Both the position numbers and the translations under genes were made by a program. Below the pieces are notes generated by a model. That model worked only from the letters and a program-made list of their open reading frames with translations, ran no database searches and was not told where the DNA came from. A stretch of 64,000 nt of DNA from an uncultured Acidimicrobiaceae bacterium (lineage in GTDB: Bacteria > Actinomycetota > Acidimicrobiia > Acidimicrobiales > RAAP-2): positions 1-64,000 of the forward strand of contig CAIQOJ010000087.1 of the NCBI GenBank assembly GCA_903873395.1. The letters run 5' to 3'. Below are positions 16,260 to 24,858 of the stretch, one piece after another. How positions within the stretch are numbered: the stretch's first letter is position 1; each line of letters starts with the position of its first letter.

Positions 16260-17909
16260 ATGACGACGTTCAACCTGGCCGACATGTTCGAAGCCGCCGT
16301 GGACGCGTTCGCCGACCGGGAATATCTGGTCGTCGACGGGGTCCGGCGCACCTATGCCGAAATGGAAGATCGAGCCAACCGGCTCGCTCACTTCCTGGCC
16401 GAGCAGGGCATCGGCCCCGGCGACCACGTGGGCATCTATTCGCTCAACAGCGTGGAGTGGGTCGAGACGGCCTGGGCAGTCTTCAAACTGCGGGCTGTCT
16501 GGATCAACATCAACTATCGCTACGTGAAAGACGAACTTCGCTACCTCTTCACCAATGCTGACCTTGTTGCCTTGGTCCACCAGGCGGACTTTGCCCCTCA
16601 GGTAGCTGATCTGCTTCCCGAACTTCCTGACCTGCGCCTGGTGATCGGCGTCGACGACGGTTCGGAGACTCCCCTCGGCGAGACGACCGTCGCCTACGAG
16701 GATGCCCTGGCTGAAGGATCCCCCGTTCGTGATTTCGGTCCTCGCTCCAGCGACGACCACTACATCCTCTACACCGGAGGCACCACGGGGATGCCCAAGG
16801 GTGTGGTCTGGCGGCATGAGGACGTCTTCTATGCCCTCGGTGGAGGAGTCGATCCATCGACGAACACCCGAGTCCAGCGACCCGAGGAGATGGTGGCGAA
16901 GGGGCAAGGCGGCCAGATCACCCTCTTCCCCATCGCCCCCCTGATGCACGGAGCCACTCAGTGGTCCATCCTCGGCCAGAGCTTTCAGGGCAACCGCACC
17001 ATCCTGGTTCCCAAGTTCGAGCCCACCGAAGTCTGGCGCCTCGTGGAGACCGAAAAGGCGAACTCGCTCATGATCACCGGGGACGCCATGGGCAAGCCCC
17101 TGATCGAGGCGCTCGACGAGCCTGGCGCTGCCTACGACCTGTCGTCCCTTTTTGTCGTGACCTCGTCAGCGGCTCTCTTCTCGGCACCAGTCAAAGATGA
17201 GTTCTTCCGACACCTACCCGACATCATGATCATCGATGCCATTGGATCATCAGAGTCCGGCAACAACGGCATGGCCACCATGGTCAAGGGTGGCACCGCC
17301 ATGAAGAGCGGACCGACGGTCAGCGTCCTCGGCGATACCGTCGTGTTCGATGAGAACCTCGACCCAGTACTCCCTGGCTCGGGAGTCATCGGCAAGATCG
17401 CTCGCTCTGGTGACATTCCGGTGGGCTACTACAACGACCCCGTGAAGACGGCAGAGGTGTTCATCACGGTCGCAGGTACCCGCTATGTCATGCCTGGCGA
17501 CTTCGCGACGATCGAAGCCGACGGATCCATCACGCTGCTCGGCCGCGGATCGGTGTCGATCAACTCCGGTGGCGAGAAGATCTTTCCCGAAGAGGTTGAG
17601 TCCGCAGTGCGGTCACATCCCGACGTGTTCGACGCCATTGTCGTCGGGGCACCAGACGAGCGCTGGGGCCAACGGGTGGCCGCCATCATCCAGACGCGCA
17701 CGGGACGGGACACACCGTCACTCGAGTCGATCCAAGAGCACTGCCGGGACAACATCGCCGGCTACAAGGTCCCCCGAGAACTCCACGTGGTGGCCGTCAT
17801 CGAGCGCTCCCCCAGCGGCAAGCCTGACTATCGGTGGGCAGGCGACATCGTGGCAGGCACCCCGCAAGCGTCCGACGCCGGCGGTGCCCGCACCTCGGCT
17901 GAGGGCTGA
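16260..17909 (+). CDS. fadD19: Acyl-CoA synthetase, FadD19-like (steroid side-chain CoA ligase)
   Basis: A 549-residue ANL-superfamily ligase that forms acyl-AMP and then the CoA thioester. The AMP-binding motif YTGGTTGMPKGVVWRHED begins at about residue 171; other signatures are IGSSESGNNG, GDFATIEADGSITLLGRGSVSINSGGEKIFPEEVE and the C-terminal SPSGKPDYRW with the adenylation lysine. Many of these blocks are nearly word for word those of mycobacterial FadD19, which activates C24 steroid carboxylates. This is recalled family knowledge, not a search. It has a leaderless ATG at 16260 and a KstR-like operator over its -10. It starts a short unit with the isochorismatase-like and lipoprotein genes. 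Substrate specificity is inferred. Confidence 0.85.
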   Translation: MTTFNLADMFEAAVDAFADREYLVVDGVRRTYAEMEDRANRLAHFLAEQGIGPGDHVGIYSLNSVEWVETAWAVFKLRAVWININYRYVKDELRYLFTNADLVALVHQADFAPQVADLLPELPDLRLVIGVDDGSETPLGETTVAYEDALAEGSPVRDFGPRSSDDHYILYTGGTTGMPKGVVWRHEDVFYALGGGVDPSTNTRVQRPEEMVAKGQGGQITLFPIAPLMHGATQWSILGQSFQGNRTILVPKFEPTEVWRLVETEKANSLMITGDAMGKPLIEALDEPGAAYDLSSLFVVTSSAALFSAPVKDEFFRHLPDIMIIDAIGSSESGNNGMATMVKGGTAMKSGPTVSVLGDTVVFDENLDPVLPGSGVIGKIARSGDIPVGYYNDPVKTAEVFITVAGTRYVMPGDFATIEADGSITLLGRGSVSINSGGEKIFPEEVESAVRSHPDVFDAIVVGAPDERWGQRVAAIIQTRTGRDTPSLESIQEHCRDNIAGYKVPRELHVVAVIERSPSGKPDYRWAGDIVAGTPQASDAGGARTSAEG

Positions 17910-17924
17910 CAAGGTCACGGGGCG

Positions 17925-18566
17925 ATGCCCGACCCAGACAAGGCAGCCGCCGACCTGGCGGCCCTCGTGGATCCCGCTCATACCGCTGTCTTGACCATGG
18001 AGATCCAGCGAGGGGTGGTCGGTGACCTCACGTCGTTTCCAGAGTTAGCCGCTGAAGCCGAGCGGGTGGGCGTGTTCTCCTCTACGTCCCGCCTACTCCA
18101 CGCGGCCCGTGCCGCAGGAGCACGAGTTGTCCACTGCACTGCCGAGTTCCGCGCCGACCGGGCCGGCTCAGTCGCCAACTGCCGACTCATCTCCGCCATG
18201 GTGCGCAGGCCCGACCACTTGCTGGCGGGCACGGCGGCCACCGAACTCGTGCCCGGGCTCGGGCCCGAGCCCGGCGACCTGGTCTGTTCCCGCTTCCACG
18301 GGGTCTCGCCCTTCAGCGGCACATCCCTCGACACCTGGCTTCGGAACCTGGGAGTCACCACGGTGGTGGCCACCGGCGTATCGGTCAATCTCGGCGTGCT
18401 CGGTCTGGCCATCGAGGCATGCAATCTCGGCTATCAAGTGGTCGTTCCCCGTGATGCGGTCGCCGGCATCCCGACGGCCTACGCCGATGCTGTACTCGAC
18501 AACACATTTCCGCTCATCGCCTCCCTCACCTCGACGTCTGACCTGCTCGCCGCCTGGTCCACATGA
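17925..18566 (+). CDS. Isochorismatase-fold protein lacking the catalytic triad
   Basis: A 213-residue protein with the cysteine-hydrolase (isochorismatase-like) fold: a first strand TAVLTMEIQRG, a second RVVHCTAEF, and the late motif TTVVATGVSVNLGVLGLAIEACNLGYQVVVPRDAVAG. In active relatives the first strand ends in Asp-x-Gln and the late motif holds the catalytic cysteine. Here the acid is Glu in MEIQ, and the cysteine position in GVSVNLGV is glycine. It is therefore unlikely to use the normal mechanism. It follows the FadD19-like gene by 15 bases and overlaps the lipoprotein gene start (ATGA), so it is probably co-transcribed. A role in lipid or steroid metabolism would be inference only. 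Confidence 0.75.
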   Translation: MPDPDKAAADLAALVDPAHTAVLTMEIQRGVVGDLTSFPELAAEAERVGVFSSTSRLLHAARAAGARVVHCTAEFRADRAGSVANCRLISAMVRRPDHLLAGTAATELVPGLGPEPGDLVCSRFHGVSPFSGTSLDTWLRNLGVTTVVATGVSVNLGVLGLAIEACNLGYQVVVPRDAVAGIPTAYADAVLDNTFPLIASLTSTSDLLAAWST

Positions 18567-18997
18567 GCATCCCCTTCCGTGTGGCCATCGTGGCCGTTGT
18601 CATGAGCGGAAGTGGGCTGAGTGGCTGTGGGGGTTCTTCGGCATCGACCACCACGACAACCCCCACCACAACCAGCGGGGTCTACCTCCGTCTCTCGGGA
18701 CATAGCAATCGGACGACAGCGCCTCTTGCCCTTCCCAAGCAGTGGACCGTGGCCTGGCACTTCGAGTGTGCCTCGACCTCGCCGGGTCCCTTCCGACTCA
18801 CCGCAGCCTTCCGCGGAGGTACGACCGAGACCCTCACCGACCAAAGCGGATTGGGAGGCGGGGGATACAAGCCGTTTTCCACCCCAGGAACCGTCACCTT
18901 CTCCATCACCACATCCTGCCCGTGGAACCTCAAGGTCGGGGCTCCGGGCACAGATTCAGCTGTCGACACCACCTCCTCCACGTCCTCGCGACGCTGA
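18563..18997 (+). CDS. Small putative lipoprotein
   Basis: A 144-residue exported protein. A short hydrophobic N-terminus (VAIVAVVMSGSGLSGC) ends in a lipobox LSGC, followed by a Ser/Thr-rich linker (ASTTTTTPTTTSG) and a beta-rich domain with two cysteines. No recognised family. Its ATG overlaps the stop of the isochorismatase-like gene, so it is translationally coupled to the FadD19-like unit. A surface lipid- or steroid-binding role is conceivable but unsupported. Confidence 0.65.
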   Translation: MSIPFRVAIVAVVMSGSGLSGCGGSSASTTTTTPTTTSGVYLRLSGHSNRTTAPLALPKQWTVAWHFECASTSPGPFRLTAAFRGGTTETLTDQSGLGGGGYKPFSTPGTVTFSITTSCPWNLKVGAPGTDSAVDTTSSTSSRR

Positions 18998-19399
18998 TCG
19001 TCGCCAGCAACAACGAACCAGCCACCATTCGGCTGATTGGAAGCGGCACGTGGGCGCCAGGTGGTAAGCCACACCGGCATGATCTGACCCGAACTCGAAC
19101 AGACATGGTCGGCGCTCCGTGACCGGCTCTGATGCTTGGCCGCCATCCATTCCTTGACCACAGCGTGGGCCAGGTTTCATGGGCAGGATGCCGTCTGCGT
19201 GGTTGTGCCGGTCAGGCGTTGTGGATCAGGCATTCCCCTCGACGGTGCGAACTGGTCGACGACGACGCCTCAAGGAGTGACCCGTCGCTGCCGATGACGT
19301 TCGTGCACGGCATGGCACTGCGTCGTCACCGCTTCTGGCAGGTGGCGCAGGGAACATGCCAAGCCGACCACTGCCATCGACCGAGGAGCCCCACCGATC
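18998..19399. other. Intergenic region, nothing recognised
   Basis: About 400 bases after the lipoprotein gene. No tandem repeat, hairpin terminator or convincing coding frame was seen. Frames crossing it are shadows of the neighbours. Confidence 0.4.
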
Positions 19400-19702
19400 A
19401 TGTGGACCCCTGCCATCCTCCTACTGACTGCTGCCGGTGCCCTGGCCTTCGTCCGGCCACTGGCTGTCCTCTTGGACAGGGACGACCGGAGTACCAAGTT
19501 GGCCCCAGACCACCGGTCTGCGCTGGCTCGCCTCTGGGAACGACATCAGACCTGCCCTGCATGCACGAGTCCGGTTGTCGACCTTTCTAGCCACCTTGCC
19601 GCCGTACACCCCGTCAACGAGGCCGTATTGGATCTCCACAACTCCGCCAAGGTCGACTTCGTGCTGATCGAACGTCATCCGTCATCGAGCGGAACCCGCT
19701 GA
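19400..19702 (+). CDS. Membrane-tethered zinc-finger mini-protein 1
   Basis: A 100-residue protein that I cannot assign to a named family. It opens with one membrane segment (TPAILLLTAAGALAFVRPLAVLL), followed by a charged stretch and a C2H2-like metal site CPAC, nine residues, H, four residues, HP, then a short tail. GAGGAG about ten bases before ATG 19400 is a good ribosome binding site. The same spacing recurs in the next gene, so the two are probably paralogues. The finger would lie on one face of the membrane; orientation is not certain. Confidence 0.65.
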   Translation: MWTPAILLLTAAGALAFVRPLAVLLDRDDRSTKLAPDHRSALARLWERHQTCPACTSPVVDLSSHLAAVHPVNEAVLDLHNSAKVDFVLIERHPSSSGTR

Positions 19703-19837
19703 GACGTTCGACGATGCATGGTGATCACTGGTTTCCGCTGCAGCGGGCCATGTGTGACACGTATGGCCCGTCGGTAACTCCGGTGCCGTCCAGCACGGCG
19801 GCACTGCGGAATACACCTCTTTTAAAGAACGGACCGC

Positions 19838-19843
19838 TATAAT
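19838..19843 (+). promoter_or_regulatory. Consensus -10 TATAAT upstream of mini-protein 2
   Basis: A perfect TATAAT, unusual in such GC-rich DNA, 40 bases before ATG 19884. An AT-rich patch (CTCTTTTAAAG) lies about 17 bases upstream where the -35 would be. Confidence 0.6.
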
Positions 19844-19883
19844 GAAGCCGGCTTGACCGGGTCCCAACCACAGCTGGAGCAGG

Positions 19884-20174
19884 ATGTTCATGTACGGATA
19901 CGTAGGCCATGTGTGGAACGTCGGAACGATGATCTTCGCCTTGGTGGCGATTCTCGTCGTGGCCGTCCCGGTCACTGTTGCCATCGTGCACAGCCAGCGT
20001 CATGGCCATGTCGCCGATCGCACCATCCGCACGCCGGAAGGACTGGCCTCCTCCTACGGCATGACCATCTGCCCAATGTGCACTGCCGCCGTGGCTGACC
20101 AGGCAGTACATAACGCCAGCGTGCACCCAGGCAACGGTGTCGGGTCCGAGACCTTGGTCGCAGCTACGAGTTGA
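19884..20174 (+). CDS. Membrane-tethered zinc-finger mini-protein 2
   Basis: A 96-residue protein with one membrane segment (TMIFALVAILVVAVPVTVAIVH) followed by a histidine-containing stretch and a C2H2-like site CPMC, nine residues, H, four residues, HP. This is exactly the spacing of the protein at 19400. Outside the motif the two share little sequence. ATG 19884 has GGAG at good distance; a second ATG two codons on is possible. It has its own strong promoter (TATAAT at 19838) and a hairpin right after its stop. Possible roles include metal sensing or anchoring a partner; none is shown. Confidence 0.65.
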   Translation: MFMYGYVGHVWNVGTMIFALVAILVVAVPVTVAIVHSQRHGHVADRTIRTPEGLASSYGMTICPMCTAAVADQAVHNASVHPGNGVGSETLVAATS

Positions 20175-20182
20175 TCAGCTGC

Positions 20183-20211
20183 ACCTCCTGGCATGTTTTG
20201 CGTCAGGAGGT
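20183..20211 (+). terminator. Hairpin after mini-protein 2
   Basis: ACCTCCTG (20183-20190) and CAGGAGGT (20204-20211) form a perfect eight-base stem with a thirteen-base loop, starting eight bases after the stop. No T-tract. Confidence 0.5.
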
Positions 20212-20389
20212 CTCGCATGGTCGAGCGTCAGACCTCCCCGACCGGCGGGACATCTCGCGCTGTCTCCTGTGATCGGTCGTGGATGCCTTGTGGCTTCCCA
20301 TTGCCTGAGCAGATGGCTCTCCATCGCCATCTGCTCCGTTGAGTTGGCCGATCTCACGGCGTGAGGATCCCCTGGCCGGACTGGTAAAT

Positions 20390-20403
20390 TGCAACACGTT
20401 CCA
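20390..20403 (+). promoter_or_regulatory. KstR-type operator upstream of the FadD17-like gene
   Basis: TGCAACACGTTCCA matches TnnAACnnGTTnnA at every fixed position. A -10-like TAAATT (20385-20390) touches its left edge. It lies 125 bases upstream of ATG 20529. Confidence 0.65.
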
Positions 20404-20528
20404 GTTGTGTGGCGTTGCCCCTGAAGCATCGTTGCCCGTAGCAACAGGGACGAGGTCTGAGTTCACGCCCGACGACTGTCGCCCGGGTCGAACACCGGCC
20501 GTAATGAGCAGCCATCCGGGGGAGACCG

Positions 20529-22196
20529 ATGCAGACCATTGACCGATTAATCCGCGACCGTGCCGGCGACCTTCGCACTGGCTTGGTCTTCGAAGATCGC
20601 CACTGGACTCACGACGACGTCGTGCAGGCACAAGCACAACGGGCTGCGGCCCTGCTCTCGCTGAGGCGCCCAGGCCCGTTCCACGTCGCACTCTTGATGG
20701 ACAACCTGCCCGAATATGTGTTTTGGATGGGGGCGGCCGCGCTAGCTGGCGCGGTGGTGGTCGGCGGTAATCCGACCCACCGAGGGGACGAACTGGCCCG
20801 AGATCTCTCCCACACCGAGTGCCAACTCTTGGTCACCACGTCGGACTACTGCAACCTGGTCGACGGCCATGATCTCGGCCCTGCGTTACCCGCCCAGCGG
20901 ATCCTGGTTATCGATGACCCCTCCGGGGACATCGATCGAGAAGCAGGTTCCCACTACGCGACGCTGCTAGGTCAGTTTGAGGGAGCCGCACTCCCGGATC
21001 CAGACATCACCCAGGTGACCGAGGAGAGTTTGGGCCTGTTGCTCTTCACGTCGGGCACCTCGGGGGCTCCAAAGGCCTGTCTCTGCTCCCAAGGTCGCCT
21101 GGCCCGTATCGGCACCATCGTGGCTCAGATGTTTGGCATTGAAGGCGACGATGTCTGTTACATGGCCATGCCGTTGTTCCACTCCAATGCCCTCATGGCC
21201 GGATGGGCGCCTGCATTGGCTGCCGGGGCGACGGCCGCCCTCCGAGAGCGGTTCAGTGCCAGTCAGTTCCTCGTCGACGTGCGCCGTTATGGCGTCACCT
21301 ACTTCAACTACGTGGGCAAGCCGCTCTCCTACATTCTGGCCACCCCCGAACATCCCGATGACACAGACAACACGCTGCGCCGCTGCTTCGGCAACGAGGC
21401 AGCCGAAGCAGACGTAGCCCGATTCTCAGATCGCTTTGGCTGCACCGTCCAGGATGCCTATGGATCCACCGAAGGAGGTGCCGCCGTGAGTCGCACACCT
21501 GACACGCCACGGGGTGCCCTGGGTCGGGCTCTGCCGGGCACACTGATCCTCGATCCCGAGACCGCAGAAGAGTGCCCCCGCGCCGTGTTCGACGAGCGAG
21601 GCCGCTTGCTCAATGCTGAAGAGGCCATCGGTGAGATGGTCAGCCAGACCGGGGCGGCTGGATTCGAGGGCTACTGGCGCAATGCTGAGGCAGAACAAGC
21701 CCGAGTGAAGAACGGCTGGTATTGGACCGGGGATCTGGCGTACCGAGATGACGACGACTTCTTCTACTTCGCTGGGCGCGACTACGACTGGCTGCGGGTC
21801 GACGGTGAGAACTTCGCGGCCGCCCCGGTGGAATCGATCCTCCAGCGCCACCCCAACGTGGTGCTGGCCTCGGTCTATGCCGTGCCCGACACCGTGGTGG
21901 GCGACCAGGTCATGGCCACCCTGCTCCTGCGCGACGAGGCCGAGTTCGACCCGGAGGGTTTCGCTGATTTCCTGGCCGGCGAGGAGGATCTCGGGACCAA
22001 GTGGGCCCCCCGCTATCTTCGGATCACCCGAGATCTGCCGACAACGGCGACGACCAAAGTCCTCAAGCGTGTGCTGCGAAACGAGTCGTGGCACTGCGAC
22101 GAGCCCGTGTGGTGGCGACCTGGGAAAGACCCTTCCTACCGCCGCCTGACCACCGAGGACGTGGCTGCGTTAGACAAGGCACTCGCCGAACGCTGA
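20529..22196 (+). CDS. fadD17: Acyl-CoA synthetase, FadD17-like
   Basis: A 555-residue ANL-family CoA ligase. AMP-binding motif FTSGTSGAPKACLCSQ at about residue 173, then MPLFHSNALMAGWAPAL, VRRYGVTYFNYVGKPLSYILATPEHPDD, DAYGSTEGG and the C-terminal TTATTKVLKRVL with the conserved lysine. The phrases around FHSN and YVGKPLSY are characteristic of mycobacterial FadD17, which lies in the cholesterol gene cluster and activates steroid side-chain acids. ATG 20529 follows GGGGAG. A KstR-like operator lies upstream. Convergent with the acyltransferase gene, with a repeat-filled gap between. Confidence 0.85.
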   Translation: MQTIDRLIRDRAGDLRTGLVFEDRHWTHDDVVQAQAQRAAALLSLRRPGPFHVALLMDNLPEYVFWMGAAALAGAVVVGGNPTHRGDELARDLSHTECQLLVTTSDYCNLVDGHDLGPALPAQRILVIDDPSGDIDREAGSHYATLLGQFEGAALPDPDITQVTEESLGLLLFTSGTSGAPKACLCSQGRLARIGTIVAQMFGIEGDDVCYMAMPLFHSNALMAGWAPALAAGATAALRERFSASQFLVDVRRYGVTYFNYVGKPLSYILATPEHPDDTDNTLRRCFGNEAAEADVARFSDRFGCTVQDAYGSTEGGAAVSRTPDTPRGALGRALPGTLILDPETAEECPRAVFDERGRLLNAEEAIGEMVSQTGAAGFEGYWRNAEAEQARVKNGWYWTGDLAYRDDDDFFYFAGRDYDWLRVDGENFAAAPVESILQRHPNVVLASVYAVPDTVVGDQVMATLLLRDEAEFDPEGFADFLAGEEDLGTKWAPRYLRITRDLPTTATTKVLKRVLRNESWHCDEPVWWRPGKDPSYRRLTTEDVAALDKALAER

Positions 22197-22323
22197 CTCC
22201 GACCACAACATCCGCGTGGCGGATGCATCCGGGATCATCGGCCATCGATCAGTGCTGTGTCTGCCCCGGGTGGCTCCGAGGACCACTTCGGTCTTCGAAC
22301 TCGACGCACAGGTTCGCCCCACC

Positions 22324-22411
22324 CCAGGCCATCATCAAGCATCGACGGAAGCACCGACGGATTCAACGACGGATTCAACGACGGATTCAACGACGATTGA
22401 TGATGGCCTGG
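22324..22411. repeat. 15-bp perfect inverted repeat enclosing a 12-bp tandem array
   Basis: CCAGGCCATCATCAA at 22324-22338 and its exact reverse complement at 22397-22411, 58 bases apart. The right arm encodes the last residues (QAII) of the acyltransferase, so the left arm is an inverted copy of the gene's end. Confidence 0.85.
22344..22391. repeat. 12-bp tandem repeat, 3 perfect copies plus 1 variant
   Basis: GACGGATTCAAC at 22356-22367, 22368-22379 and 22380-22391, preceded by the variant GACGGAAGCACC. The acyltransferase stop codon lies inside the last copy. Confidence 0.9.
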
Positions 22412-24447
22412 TCGACCTGAGGCCCGAGCCATCGGGCAAATGCTGAGCACTGGGCAATGGTGTTGGGCGAGGCCGAGGTCGGGTCGGTCAGGCTGTAATA
22501 CGGGAAGTGGATTCCGTCAGGGGCACGGATCACGACGCCGTTGACCGAAGATGCGAACTTCCCGCCAGGGCTCACGACAGCGTTCAGATCCACCAGCGTC
22601 GCCTGCTGGGGATTGGCCGCGGCGACCTCGGCGACGAGGCGGTTGAAGGCCTGGGCCCGCTCTGGCCGGTCTTCAGGCCGCGGCTGGCCGTCGGGTTGTT
22701 CCCCCGACTGGAAATAGGGAGTGGTGAGCAGGTCGACATGAGTGCCGGCAGCCGCCCCCAGGGTGACGACCCGCTGGAGTTGGCGCTTGATGTATGCGGC
22801 AAAGTGAAGGTCATCGATGCTCGTTGTCTTCCCATCGGGGCCGATACGGTCGTAGAGCTCGGTCCGTCCGACGAGAAAGACCAGCACGTTCGGATGGAAG
22901 CGGGCCAACTTGTCCGCCAGTAGAGCAGGCCACTGTTGACCTGCTGGCGTGTCGGTGTTGCACGCCGGCGTGACCGGCGACGTGGCGCCGTCGCCGATGA
23001 AGTACCGACTCTCGACGATGCCGCAACCGACGAGGGCTTGGTCGGTGACCGTCAGGCCGTCGTGAGACACCTGAGCCCAGTCGCTGAGGGCCAGTCCGAG
23101 GGTCAAGGCAGTGGAGTCGCCATAGACCATGGCCGACACAGGACCACTCCCCGTGGTCCCCCTATTGGCCGAGGCAGCCAGTGACTGCACCGACGCGGCC
23201 TCCCCGGTGGCCACGGTGCCGCTCACGACCACAACCACGGTCACACCCAAGGCGATCACTGCCGGGCCCACAGCCTTGAGCGAACGCCAGAACACCCGTT
23301 CCATGATCGGCCGCTCGACGAGGTAGTAGCTGGCGGCGGCCAAGGCCAATGTGACGACCACCCTCAACCCGAAGAGCGCCATGCCGCCCACACCCGTTCG
23401 AGACGAGTTGAGTTCGATGGCAACGGGTACGTGCCACAGGTATGCGCCATAGGACACCGTGCCAACCCACGCCACAAGCCTGAGAGACAGCACACGGGCG
23501 ATCGGACCCTTGGGAACGCACACCGCTGCACAGATCAAGGCCTCAGCGGCCAGAGCGGATATCAAGAAGCCACCTCGGTAGAGGGTGGGGCTGGTTCCCG
23601 ACTGAGACACGGTGAGTACGACCGTGGTGGCGATCCCCACCAGTCCGAGCACCGTGAGGACGACCCGGGCAGACCGGGATTCCGCCGTGGGTGCCATGCC
23701 CACCAGGCCACGCCTGCGCTGGACGAGCGTGAGGATGCAGGCCAGCACCGCCCCCATCAAGATCGACTGAGCATGGGTATCCGTGCCGAAGTAGAGGCGG
23801 GTGACGTCGACACCGCGGTCGAACCCGACGCCCATGGCGACAGCTGACGCCACCACGCCAGCGACGGACAGTCCGAGCAGGATCTCGACCCCGCGGTCGA
23901 CACCTCTGCGAATTCGTCGGGCGACATGCAGCGTGGCCAGCGTCACCAAGGGCCACACCAGGTAGAACTGCTCCTCCACCGCCAGCGTCCAGGTATGGGT
24001 CAGTGGAGAGGCTGGGCCCGAGGCCACGAAGTAGTTGCCATTGGTGGCGATCTGCCACCAATTCGAGAAGTAGAACAGCGCCGACAGGTCAGCCATGCGG
24101 AGATTCGGATAGTGGCCCGCCGGGTAGGTGGTGCGGACCACCAGGGTCACAACGACCACGAGTAGACAGAGGGCTGGCAACAAGCGACGGGCACGCCGGG
24201 CCCAGAACGCCCCGAGTTTGATCCGGGCCGTGCGAGTCCACTCCCCTACCAACAGGCCGGTGATGAGAAAGCCGGAGAGCACGTAGAACACGTCGACGCC
24301 GACGAACCCGGCAGGCATCCACCCTGCCCCGAAGTGAAATCCCATGATCAAGAGCAGACCGAGGGCGCGCACGCCGTCGAGCGCACGGACCCTCCCAGCA
24401 CCAGTGGCCGACGAGCGGGCGTGCGGGCGTGAGGTCGTGGAGCTCAC
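22387..24447 (-). CDS. OafA/YrhL-type membrane acyltransferase with SGNH domain
   Basis: Integral-membrane acyltransferase-3 protein fused to a C-terminal extracytoplasmic SGNH hydrolase domain; such proteins O-acetylate cell-surface polysaccharides or glycolipids. About 686 residues. AT3 part: ALDGVRALGLLLIMGFHFGAGW at the start, GVDVFYVLSGFLITGLLVGEW, RRARRLLPAL, LTHTWTLAVEEQFYLVWPL, and about ten membrane segments. SGNH part: MVYGDSTALTLGLALSD (block I with the nucleophile serine) and DGIHFPYYSL (Asp-His pair). I chose GTG 24447; a TTG at 24510 would add 21 residues. The stop codon lies in a 12-bp tandem array. Confidence 0.88.
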   Translation of the reverse strand: MSSTTSRPHARSSATGAGRVRALDGVRALGLLLIMGFHFGAGWMPAGFVGVDVFYVLSGFLITGLLVGEWTRTARIKLGAFWARRARRLLPALCLLVVVVTLVVRTTYPAGHYPNLRMADLSALFYFSNWWQIATNGNYFVASGPASPLTHTWTLAVEEQFYLVWPLVTLATLHVARRIRRGVDRGVEILLGLSVAGVVASAVAMGVGFDRGVDVTRLYFGTDTHAQSILMGAVLACILTLVQRRRGLVGMAPTAESRSARVVLTVLGLVGIATTVVLTVSQSGTSPTLYRGGFLISALAAEALICAAVCVPKGPIARVLSLRLVAWVGTVSYGAYLWHVPVAIELNSSRTGVGGMALFGLRVVVTLALAAASYYLVERPIMERVFWRSLKAVGPAVIALGVTVVVVVSGTVATGEAASVQSLAASANRGTTGSGPVSAMVYGDSTALTLGLALSDWAQVSHDGLTVTDQALVGCGIVESRYFIGDGATSPVTPACNTDTPAGQQWPALLADKLARFHPNVLVFLVGRTELYDRIGPDGKTTSIDDLHFAAYIKRQLQRVVTLGAAAGTHVDLLTTPYFQSGEQPDGQPRPEDRPERAQAFNRLVAEVAAANPQQATLVDLNAVVSPGGKFASSVNGVVIRAPDGIHFPYYSLTDPTSASPNTIAQCSAFARWLGPQVDQAIINRR

Positions 24448-24858
24448 GTGCCGGCCGTCATAGTTGCGCCCGAAGGGCGTTGCCGGTGCCTCAACCTCAA
24501 CTGGCGACAAGAAGAGCGAGAATCTCCCGAGCAGCGCCAGGCGGGGTGGGCGGAACCGGCGATGCTGATCTTCAGCGCTGACGCACGAGCCAGGGGCACT
24601 TCGACCGGAGGCTCACGTCGGTTCGGCTCGCCCCGACCAGGGAGGGCCAGAGGAGAACTCACAGCGTCGAGTCACTGTCGGCGTACCTGGCAATCATGGC
24701 GCCCTCGATCATCTCATGCCGAGCCGCTGATGCCTGGCGGCATGACCGCAGCCCATCTCCAAGGTCCTCCGTTCGTTGGTCACATCACCGCCGGTCCACA
24801 GGAGCCATCGAGTGCGCGTCGGTGATCTGATCGCTTCGTCGTAGAGTCCAGGGTCATC
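24448..24858. other. Divergent intergenic region, nothing recognised
   Basis: About 410 bases between the acyltransferase and the COG4705 gene. No repeat, RNA gene or convincing frame. TAGAGT at 24842-24847, eleven bases before ATG 24859, may be a -10 for the right-hand gene. Confidence 0.35.

Noticed and set aside
15822..16949. Long minus-strand open frame (375 residues) over the FadD19-like gene
   Set aside because: It is antisense to a gene with clear ligase motifs; its translation has low-complexity and no domain features. High GC makes such shadows common.
19132..19590. 152-residue plus-strand frame overlapping mini-protein 1
   Set aside because: No domain features, no ribosome binding site; the frame at 19400 has a membrane helix, metal motif and good ribosome binding site.
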